From: Polyangiaceae bacterium
Lineage (GTDB): Bacteria; Myxococcota_A; Polyangia; Polyangiales; Polyangiaceae
Direction of reading: 5' to 3'
Length of the DNA stretch: 64,000 nt
Assembly (NCBI GenBank): GCA_015075635.1
Contig: JABTUA010000002.1
Span: 1,116,001-1,180,000, forward strand
Shown here: piece after piece, positions 18,718 through 25,575 of the stretch
Numbering within the stretch: position 1 is the stretch's first letter
Layout of the letters: each line of letters opens with the position of its first letter
Notes under the pieces: generated by a model
Seen by the model: the letters and a program-made list of their open reading frames with translations, nothing else
Databases searched by the model: none
Told to the model about the DNA's origin: nothing
Translations under genes and position numbers: made by a program

Positions 18718-20271
18718 TCAGACGACGGAGCCATCGGGCAGGAATCTGATCTCGTAGAGATCCGTGCGCCGGTCTGCCCAGTTGGTGGTGGTGCCGGTGT
18801 AGCGGTGTCGTCGCAGGAGCTCGAGATCCACGTCGTGCATGACGATGGTCTCCACGTTGGGCTGGCACTCGTCGGCCACCCCGTCGCGAGCGAAGGGGAT
18901 GTCCACCGGCGTCAGGATGGCAGACTGCGCGTAGTGGATGTCCGCGTTCTCCACGTTCGGCAAGTTGCCCGTGCAACCTGCGATCACCACGTACAAGTGG
19001 TTCTCGATGGCCCGGGCCTGCGCACAGTGCCGGACCCGCAGGTACCCGTGGCGCCCCTCCGTGTTGAACGGAACGAACAGGATCTGAGCCCCGGACTTCG
19101 CGGCAACTCTGGCCAATTCCGGGAACTCCACGTCGTAGCAGACGTTGATGGCCACGCGCCCGCGATCGGTTTCGAAGACCTCGACCCGGCTGCCACCTTC
19201 CACGCCCCACCACTTGCGCTCCGAGGGGGTCACGTGAAGCTTGTACTGCTTGCCGAGCGTGCCGTTTCTACGAAACAGATAGGCGATGTTGAAGAGCCTG
19301 CCATGTTCGATGCTGAACAGGCTGCCTCCGACGATGTTCACGTCGTGCTTGATGGCCAGCGCCGTCATCAGCTCGAGGTACCTGGGCGTGAAATCCGCGA
19401 GCTTTCTCGCGGCCAGACCGGGGCGTTTGGATCTGGCCAACCCGAGCAGCTGCAGCGTGAAGAGCTCGGGGAACACCACGAAGTCGCAGCGGTAGTCGCT
19501 GGCGACGTCGACGAAGAACGCGACCTGCTGCGCGAAGTCCTCGAAGCTCGAGATCGCGCGCATCTTGTACTGCACCGCGCCGATGCGGACGCTCTGGACC
19601 GCGCGCAGGTTCCGTTGCTCGCTGGGACGGTAGTCGAGGTTCACCCACTCCATGTGGGTGGCCCAGCCCGACGAGTCCTCGTCCGACGGCAGGTAATCCG
19701 GAATCAGTCGCTGCAGCACGAAGCCGTTGGCGACCTGAGTGGTCAACACCGGATCGACGAGCTCCTTGCGAACGACCCGGTCGCAGTACTGCTGCGCGGT
19801 GATCCGCTTGGCGTGCTCCCGATATCCCGGGATGCGACCTCCGATCACGATGCGGGCGAGGTTCAGGTCACGACAGAGCTGCTTGCGTGCCTCGTACAGG
19901 CGGCGCGCGAGCTTCATCCCACGAAACTGGGGGTGCACCATGATCTCGATGCCGTACAGGGTGTCGCCCTTCGGGTCGTGATTGCGGATGAAACCGCTGT
20001 CGGACAGCTTCATCCAATCGTGCCACTCGCTGTACATGTCGAAGTCCACGATGAGGCTGGACGACGACGCCACGAGCGCCTGGTTCACGGTCACACCCAG
20101 CTGACCCTCCGGGAAGGTCGTCAGCTGGCTCTCGAACTGCTCGCGCGACCACGGCTTCATGCTCGGGAAGCAGGCGAGCTGAAGGGCGACGACGCTGTCG
20201 TAGTCGCGCGCTCGCAGGCGGCGCACGCGGACTTTCTTTTCGAAGCTAGCCAGGTCCAGTTTGTTCGCCAT
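18718..20271 (-). CDS. GNAT acetyltransferase fused to carbon-nitrogen hydrolase
   Basis: Two domains. Residues ~15-190 are a GNAT N-acetyltransferase (acetyl-CoA loop at HPQFRGMKLARRLYEAR). Residues ~227-510 are a nitrilase-superfamily amidohydrolase with the full triad: Glu in FPELF (269), Lys in YKLH (344) and Cys in NVCYDVEFPE (378). ATG 20271 is preferred over the GTG at 20280 because AGGTG lies 7 bases before it. It heads the operon with the KamA-like and aminotransferase genes. Acetyltransferases next to KamA enzymes make N-epsilon-acetyl-beta-lysine in methanogens (AblA/AblB); an analogous step on a beta-amino acid here is inference. Confidence 0.88.
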   Translation of the reverse strand: MANKLDLASFEKKVRVRRLRARDYDSVVALQLACFPSMKPWSREQFESQLTTFPEGQLGVTVNQALVASSSSLIVDFDMYSEWHDWMKLSDSGFIRNHDPKGDTLYGIEIMVHPQFRGMKLARRLYEARKQLCRDLNLARIVIGGRIPGYREHAKRITAQQYCDRVVRKELVDPVLTTQVANGFVLQRLIPDYLPSDEDSSGWATHMEWVNLDYRPSEQRNLRAVQSVRIGAVQYKMRAISSFEDFAQQVAFFVDVASDYRCDFVVFPELFTLQLLGLARSKRPGLAARKLADFTPRYLELMTALAIKHDVNIVGGSLFSIEHGRLFNIAYLFRRNGTLGKQYKLHVTPSERKWWGVEGGSRVEVFETDRGRVAINVCYDVEFPELARVAAKSGAQILFVPFNTEGRHGYLRVRHCAQARAIENHLYVVIAGCTGNLPNVENADIHYAQSAILTPVDIPFARDGVADECQPNVETIVMHDVDLELLRRHRYTGTTTNWADRRTDLYEIRFLPDGSVV

Positions 20272-20438
20272 GTCTTTCACCTGTCATGAGGCTCGCGCCT
20301 CGGCGTAGCGGTCGCCGCACGTGCAGAGCAGCGCAGGACGTCGTCAGGAAACTTGGATGTCATCACGGAGAGGTAGGGACGTCGACCGCCCGGAGCCACC
20401 CCCAGCTGGTGCTTGGGTGGCGCCCACGCTGCGCGCGC

Positions 20439-22175
20439 TCAGATCCCAGCTCTAGCCAGCTCCGGCGCGCACCGCAGCACGAACCTCCGAACGGCATCGC
20501 GCTCGTCGCTCGTCAGGCCGAACAGCCCGAACACCAACCCGTCGAGCTCTGGCCGTAGGCCCGCCACCGAGCTGTCCGCGGATGCGCGCCGAGTGAGCCC
20601 TTCGAGCGCCCGAAACGCGCCCGGGTCGTGCGGCGGCCGCGGCAGCGCGCGCAGGTGCCCGACCTTGACCTGAGGGAACACCGCCTGGCGTGCGTCTCGC
20701 CGCAGCGCCAGGTGCAGCGCGCGGTAGAGCGTGCTGTTCAAGAGCGCGACGGCCAGCGCGGGTGAGATCTCTTCGTGCTCGAAGCCCGCGAGCAGCGTGT
20801 TGCGGAATGGCAGCCCGTCGTGGAGCGCCGCGATGGGGTACTTGGCGGTCTGGCGCACGACGAAGCGCGCGCGCAGGTACTGCTCTCTGGAGCGCACCCG
20901 GCAGCGCGCTCGCGCCAGCGCGCCGGGGTCGGGGTTCAGGAACAGCTTCGGCGGCGCGGCGCGAAACTCGCTGACGCGCTTGCCCTCGAGCAAGGGCAAC
21001 GTATGCCGCTCGTCGGGCGCGTCGGCCCGCAAGAACAGCGTCTTCGCGACGTCGCCCGCGCTCTGGAAGCCGAGCTCTCCGAACAGCTCGCGCGGCAGGC
21101 TCGGCAGACTGGCGATGCGCGTCAGCACCTCCGGCGCCTGGACCTCGCTGGCCGCGCCGCGGGCGCGTTGCCGCTCGACGAGCCGGAACGGGCGGCCATC
21201 TTCGGCGCCGCCGCCGGGCGAAGCGACCAGCGCGAAGCACGGCTGCGTGACACCCTCGAACGCGTCCTGCCCGAGCTCTAGCAGCGGCTCGCAGGGCGCG
21301 TGCGTGGCGCCGAGCGCTCGGCGCACGGGGCGGTAGCCTTCCAGATCGGCGAGCGGGCTGGGCACGATCAGCGCGAGCACTCCGTTTGGCGCGAGCTCGG
21401 CCGCGCGCTCCACGAACAAGCCGTGCAACGTGGGGTAACCGCGGAACGCGCGGAAGCTCTCGCTCAGCCGGCGCCGCACGCTCGGCTCGAGCGGCTGCGC
21501 CGCGCGCCCCGCGTAAGCGACCCACGGAGGGTTGCCGATCACCAGCTCGAAGCCGCGCGCGCCCACGCCGGGGAGGCGCTGCTCCCAGCCGCGCTCGAGG
21601 GCGTCGAGGGCGAGCAAGCGCTCGCGGAGCGGCGTCGGGTCTAAGTCGGGCTCGCCACACCAGAGCCAGAGCGCAGCCTCCGCGACGGCCACGGCGAGCG
21701 GGCTCAGATCGGCGCCGTAGAGGCGAGTCTCGACGATCGCGCGCCGGCTACCCGCTCCCCGGCGCGCGAGCTCTTCGGCCGCCGCGAGCAGGAACGCACC
21801 TCCGCCCAGCGCGGGATCGCACACGCTGGCGGGCAGCGTGTCACCCCGAGCCGAGAGCGCAGCCCGCGTCACCTGAAGCGCAAGCGCGCCGGGCGTGAAG
21901 TAGCTACCGCTCCGCTTGCGCCCGCCCGCCTCGAGCAGCACCTCGTAGAGCTGACCGAGCGCGTCGGGCTCGGCTCGCGCGAAGTGCTCCTCCAGCGCTT
22001 CGAAGCCCTCGCGCTCGGGCGTCTGGAACAGCCGCAGGCGCAGCGACATCTCTCCGTCCAGGCCGCGGGCGCGCGCCAGTGCCAGCGCGGCGGCGCGCAT
22101 CAGCGCCGGCAAACCCTCGCCCCGCGCGAGGCCGAGCTCGCCGAGCTTCCTGAGCTCGTTCCGGGAGAGGCTCAC
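20439..22175 (-). CDS. Solitary N6-adenine DNA methyltransferase (Eco57I/TaqI-like)
   Basis: About 578 residues. SAM-binding motif I is DPALGGGAFLLAAAEE, with YFTPGALALQVTRA just before it, and the catalytic motif is NPPW inside ELVIGNPPWVAYAG. The C-terminal half resembles TaqI/Eco57I target-recognition domains (RFVVRQTAKYPIAALHDG, FRNTLLAGF). No endonuclease motif and no adjacent restriction gene are seen, so it may be an orphan methylase or an outlying part of a defence system. I start it at the GTG at 22175, 11 bases after the pdxA stop. The open frame extends much farther upstream, but that part only shadows pdxA. Confidence 0.83.
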   Translation of the reverse strand: MSLSRNELRKLGELGLARGEGLPALMRAAALALARARGLDGEMSLRLRLFQTPEREGFEALEEHFARAEPDALGQLYEVLLEAGGRKRSGSYFTPGALALQVTRAALSARGDTLPASVCDPALGGGAFLLAAAEELARRGAGSRRAIVETRLYGADLSPLAVAVAEAALWLWCGEPDLDPTPLRERLLALDALERGWEQRLPGVGARGFELVIGNPPWVAYAGRAAQPLEPSVRRRLSESFRAFRGYPTLHGLFVERAAELAPNGVLALIVPSPLADLEGYRPVRRALGATHAPCEPLLELGQDAFEGVTQPCFALVASPGGGAEDGRPFRLVERQRARGAASEVQAPEVLTRIASLPSLPRELFGELGFQSAGDVAKTLFLRADAPDERHTLPLLEGKRVSEFRAAPPKLFLNPDPGALARARCRVRSREQYLRARFVVRQTAKYPIAALHDGLPFRNTLLAGFEHEEISPALAVALLNSTLYRALHLALRRDARQAVFPQVKVGHLRALPRPPHDPGAFRALEGLTRRASADSSVAGLRPELDGLVFGLFGLTSDERDAVRRFVLRCAPELARAGI

Positions 22176-22186
22176 CGGCTCCGACT

Positions 22187-23173
22187 CTAGCGAGGCCGCT
22201 GCCGGATGGAAAGCGCCAGCCGCATCGCGCTCTGCATGCCTGACGGATCGGCCCTGCCCTGCCAGGCGATGTCGTAGGCGGTGCCGTGATCCACGCTGGT
22301 GCGCACCACGCCGAGGCCCATCGTCACGTTCACGGCGTCGCCGAACGACACCAGCTTGAGCGGGATGGTCGCCTGGTCGTGGTACATGGCGACCACTCCG
22401 TCGAAGTCGCCGGCGCGCGCCTTGCGATAGGCGCTCTCGGCACCCAGCGGGCCGCACAGCCGCGCCCGCCGGCCCAGCGAACGCGCGGCGCTCCGGATGC
22501 CCGGGACGATGGCGGTGCGCTCCTCCGTGCCCAGGAGCTCGCCCTCGCCAGCGTGCGGATTCAGCGAGCACACGGCGATGTGTGGTGCGCGCACTCCGAG
22601 CGCGGCGAGCAGGTCGGCGAGCGCGACGGCGGCCCGAGCCACGCCCGAGCGCGTGATGGCCTTGGGCACGCGCGCGAGCGGCAGGTGGGTCGTCACCAGA
22701 CTGGTCACGAGCTCCCGCGAAGCGAAGCACATCACCGCGTGCGGGGCGCCGGCACGCTCCGCCAGGTGCTCGGTGTGGCCGCGAAAGCCCCGGGCCCCCG
22801 GCGCACCCGAACGCGCGATGGCCGCCTTGCTCACCGGCCCCGTCACGAGCGCGCTGCACACCCCCGCCTCCACGAGGCCGTAGGCCACGTCCACGTAGGC
22901 GAGCTGCGCCGCGCCGCTGCGACGGCTGGGGCGCCCCGGACGCCGATCTGCTGGCCCGAGCGCAGGCCCGACGTGGAGCAGGTGGATCTGGCCCTTCTTC
23001 GCGCGACGGGCGAAGGGCACCAGGCGGTCGCGGCTCACGCCGACGCGCTCTGCCGCCAGGAGCAGCGTCGCCGAGTCGCCCACCAGCACGCAGGGCTTGC
23101 CCAGCCGAGCCGCCGCCGCGACGGAGACCTCCGGTCCAACGCCCGCTGGGCAGCCCGTGCTCACGGCGATCAT
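22187..23173 (-). CDS. pdxA: 4-hydroxythreonine-4-phosphate dehydrogenase PdxA
   Basis: Oxidises 4-phosphohydroxy-threonine in the DXP-dependent pyridoxal phosphate pathway. Family blocks present: STGCPAGVGPEV, LVTGPVSKAAI, GHTEHLAE (metal His), AVCSLNPHAGE, VVAMYHDQATIPLK (metal His) and TSVDHGTAYDIAWQG (metal His). The length of 328 residues is normal. Its ATG overlaps the upstream regulator stop by 4 bases (ATGA). Confidence 0.96.
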   Translation of the reverse strand: MIAVSTGCPAGVGPEVSVAAAARLGKPCVLVGDSATLLLAAERVGVSRDRLVPFARRAKKGQIHLLHVGPALGPADRRPGRPSRRSGAAQLAYVDVAYGLVEAGVCSALVTGPVSKAAIARSGAPGARGFRGHTEHLAERAGAPHAVMCFASRELVTSLVTTHLPLARVPKAITRSGVARAAVALADLLAALGVRAPHIAVCSLNPHAGEGELLGTEERTAIVPGIRSAARSLGRRARLCGPLGAESAYRKARAGDFDGVVAMYHDQATIPLKLVSFGDAVNVTMGLGVVRTSVDHGTAYDIAWQGRADPSGMQSAMRLALSIRQRPR

Positions 23174-23961
23174 GCGTCCTCCGTGGAAGGCGGCGGCGGC
23201 GTGGAGTCACCGCTCACCGACTCGACACCCTCCGGCGCGCGCAGCTTGTAGCCGGACCCACGCAGCGTCTCGAGCGGCAACGCCTCACCCAGCTTCGCGC
23301 GCAGGCGGCGCACGTGGATGTCCACGGTACGCGGCCCGCCCTCGTAACGATTGCCCCAGACCCGAGCCAAGAGGTGCTCGCGGGTGTGAACGCGCCCGCG
23401 CCGCTCGCACAGGTACGCCAGCAGGGCGAACTCCTTGGCGGTCAGCGGCACGACTCGACCGTTCACGCTGACGCTGTGCGCCGCCTTGTCCACGATCAGC
23501 GTGCCGACCTTGAGCCGCTCGTCGGTCGAGAACTCGCTGCGTCGCCACTCGATGGCGCGAATGCGGGCGTACAGCTCCTCCGGCACGTACGGGTGGAGCA
23601 CGAAGTCGTCGAAGCCGCTCGAGGGCTCGACGCGCGCGATTTGGCCCACGGTCAAGGCGATGAGCGCGCCCACGCCGTCGAAGGAGCTCTCCTTGCGCAG
23701 CGCCCGCAGGGCCACGACGGCTAGATCGGGTCGGTCGAGCGCCTCGAAGACGAAGGCGCGGGCGCAGACCCCGAGCTCCTCGTCGTCGTCGCGCACCAGG
23801 TTGAGCGGATCGTCCCACAGATCCAGCGTCCGCACCGTGGCCCCGAGCTGGCGTAGCGTGGCCGCGGCACCGTCTTCCCGCTCCAAGAGCGGGCCGTGAC
23901 CGATCACCCCCACGAACGTCCGGGAGCGCCCGCCGACCGACTCAACCGATTTCGGTGCCAC
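23170..23961 (-). CDS. OmpR/PhoB-type winged-helix regulator with degenerate receiver
   Basis: The C-terminal ~100 residues are a classic OmpR-family DNA-binding domain (VPLTAKEFALLAYLCERRG, VWGNRYEGGPRTVDIHVRRL, ETLRGSGYKL). The first ~130 residues have receiver-like alternation but lack the landmarks: no acidic pair after strand 1, no phospho-acceptor Asp after strand 3 (LAVVALRAL) and no Lys (FVLHPY instead of KPF). It should therefore not work as a normal phospho-switch. The start (GTG 23961, overlapping the tldD end by 20 bases) is uncertain. It is sandwiched between tldD and pdxA. Confidence 0.8.
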   Translation of the reverse strand: MAPKSVESVGGRSRTFVGVIGHGPLLEREDGAAATLRQLGATVRTLDLWDDPLNLVRDDDEELGVCARAFVFEALDRPDLAVVALRALRKESSFDGVGALIALTVGQIARVEPSSGFDDFVLHPYVPEELYARIRAIEWRRSEFSTDERLKVGTLIVDKAAHSVSVNGRVVPLTAKEFALLAYLCERRGRVHTREHLLARVWGNRYEGGPRTVDIHVRRLRAKLGEALPLETLRGSGYKLRAPEGVESVSGDSTPPPPSTEDA

Positions 23962-25387
23962 CGACGGTGATCTTCTGGATCTTGATGGTCGGGCAGCCGA
24001 CCCCGACAGGCACGCTCTGGCCGTCCTTGCCGCAGGTCCAGATGCCGTCCGAGATGGCGACGTCGTTGCCCAGCATCGTCACGTCGCGCAGGGTCTCCGG
24101 GCCGTTGCCGATCAGGTTCACTCCCTTGAGCGGCGCGGTGAGCTTGCCGTCTTCGATCAGGTAGCTCTCGGTGAGCGAGAACACGAAGTCTCCATTCGAG
24201 ATGTCCACCTGACCTCCGCCGAAGGTCTTGGCGAAGATGCCGCGCTTCACGCTGCGCACGATCTCCTCGGCGTCGTGGGGTCCGGCGAGCAGCACGGTGT
24301 TCGTCATGCGCGGCATGGGCACGCAAGCGAAGCTCTCGCGCCGGCCGTTGCCGCGGGGAGAGACCTTGAAATGCCGCGCAGACAGCCGATCTTGCATGTA
24401 GCCGCGCAAGACGCCGTCCTCTATGAGCACGCTCTTCTCCGGCTCGATCCCTTCGTCGTCCACGTTGATGGAGCCACGGCTCTGCAAGAACGTGGGGTCG
24501 TCCACCACCGTGCACAGCTCGCTGGCGACGGGCTTGCCCACCATGCCCGTGTAGTTGCTGGTGCCCTTGCGGTTGAAGTCGGCTTCGAGCCCGTGTCCGA
24601 CGGCCTCGTGCAGCAAGATGCCGCTGTCGCCGGGGGCGAGCACGACCTCCATCTGTCCCGCCGGCGCCTGCTTGGCGCCCAGCATGGTGATGGCCTGCTT
24701 GGCGGCGCGCTCGGCGTGCCACTCCGGGCTCCGATCCTCGAAGTAGCCCAGCGTCATGCGCCCTCCGCCGCCGCTCGAGCCGGACTCCCGCTTGCCGTTC
24801 TCCTCCGCGATGGCTCGCACGCCGAACCGCAACAGGGGTTGCACGTCGTGGGCAAGCCGGCCGTCGCTGGTCGCGACGAGAATTTCCCGGATTTCTTCGG
24901 CGAAGGTCGCCTCCACCTTCAAGATGCGAGGGTCGAAGGCGTGCGCCGCACGGCTGGCGCGCTCCAGCAGCCGGCGCTTGTCCATGCCCGCGACGTCGAT
25001 GCTCGGCACGTCGAGCTCGTAGCGGCTCGACAGCGAGAGCGGGTCCAAGCGCAGCGGAGGCGCCTTGCCATTCTCGTTGGCGATGCGGGCCGCGGTCTCG
25101 GCCGCCCGCTTCATCGCGTCCATGGTCAGATCTTCGGTGTGCGCGTAACCCGTCGCGTCGCCGCGCTGCACGCGCACGCCGAGGCCCATGCTCACCCCGC
25201 GGGAGGCGCTCTTGGTGATGCCCTCCTCGAAGACCAGGCCGCCGCCGGCCCGATACTCGAAGAACAGATCCGCGTAGTCGCCACCGCGTCCGAGGGCGAT
25301 CGCGAGGAGCTTCCGACAGATCTCGGCGTCGATGGCGAGCGGTCCGCCGGCGGCGAACGGCGCGCGATAAGTGCTGCTGGCGGTCAT
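23942..25387 (-). CDS. tldD: TldD-family zinc metalloprotease
   Basis: 481 residues. The zinc site is HEAVGHGLEADF (HExxxH, in ILLHEAVGHGLE), with GYMQDRLSARHF and the C-terminal glycine-rich region SNGDFVFSLTESYLIEDG typical of TldD/PmbA proteins. TldD with TldE matures peptides (microcin B17) and degrades antitoxins such as CcdA in E. coli; its role here is unknown. I chose ATG 25387 because the conserved part starts soon after; the open frame runs 32 codons farther. No tldE/pmbA is adjacent, but a second family member lies at the right window edge. Confidence 0.93.
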   Translation of the reverse strand: MTASSTYRAPFAAGGPLAIDAEICRKLLAIALGRGGDYADLFFEYRAGGGLVFEEGITKSASRGVSMGLGVRVQRGDATGYAHTEDLTMDAMKRAAETAARIANENGKAPPLRLDPLSLSSRYELDVPSIDVAGMDKRRLLERASRAAHAFDPRILKVEATFAEEIREILVATSDGRLAHDVQPLLRFGVRAIAEENGKRESGSSGGGGRMTLGYFEDRSPEWHAERAAKQAITMLGAKQAPAGQMEVVLAPGDSGILLHEAVGHGLEADFNRKGTSNYTGMVGKPVASELCTVVDDPTFLQSRGSINVDDEGIEPEKSVLIEDGVLRGYMQDRLSARHFKVSPRGNGRRESFACVPMPRMTNTVLLAGPHDAEEIVRSVKRGIFAKTFGGGQVDISNGDFVFSLTESYLIEDGKLTAPLKGVNLIGNGPETLRDVTMLGNDVAISDGIWTCGKDGQSVPVGVGCPTIKIQKITVGGTEIG

Positions 25388-25489
25388 GCTGGCGAGACGA
25401 TGAAGCGGCTCGCGCCGAGCCGCAACCGGGGGCTGAACGCGTCTCCCGGGCCAAGAGTGGGGCCCACTCGCTCGAAATCCCACGCCAAT

Positions 25490-25519
25490 TTGACGGTGAC
25501 CGGCGCTATCGCGTACGAT
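25490..25519 (+). promoter_or_regulatory. Candidate promoter for the TPR gene
   Basis: TTGACG (25490-25495), 18-base spacer, TACGAT (25514-25519). Predicted start about 50 bases before the GTG of the TPR gene. The spacer is otherwise free of genes between the divergent tldD and TPR genes. Confidence 0.5.
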
Positions 25520-25575
25520 TTGGCGCTTCCATCCCCTGCCCGAGCGAGGCTGCCCGCTCCGGCGGAAGGCTCCAA

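Noticed and set aside
20439..23210. A 923-codon frame as one large methyltransferase
   Set aside because: The first ~345 codons are an out-of-frame shadow of pdxA. Methylase homology starts only after the pdxA stop.
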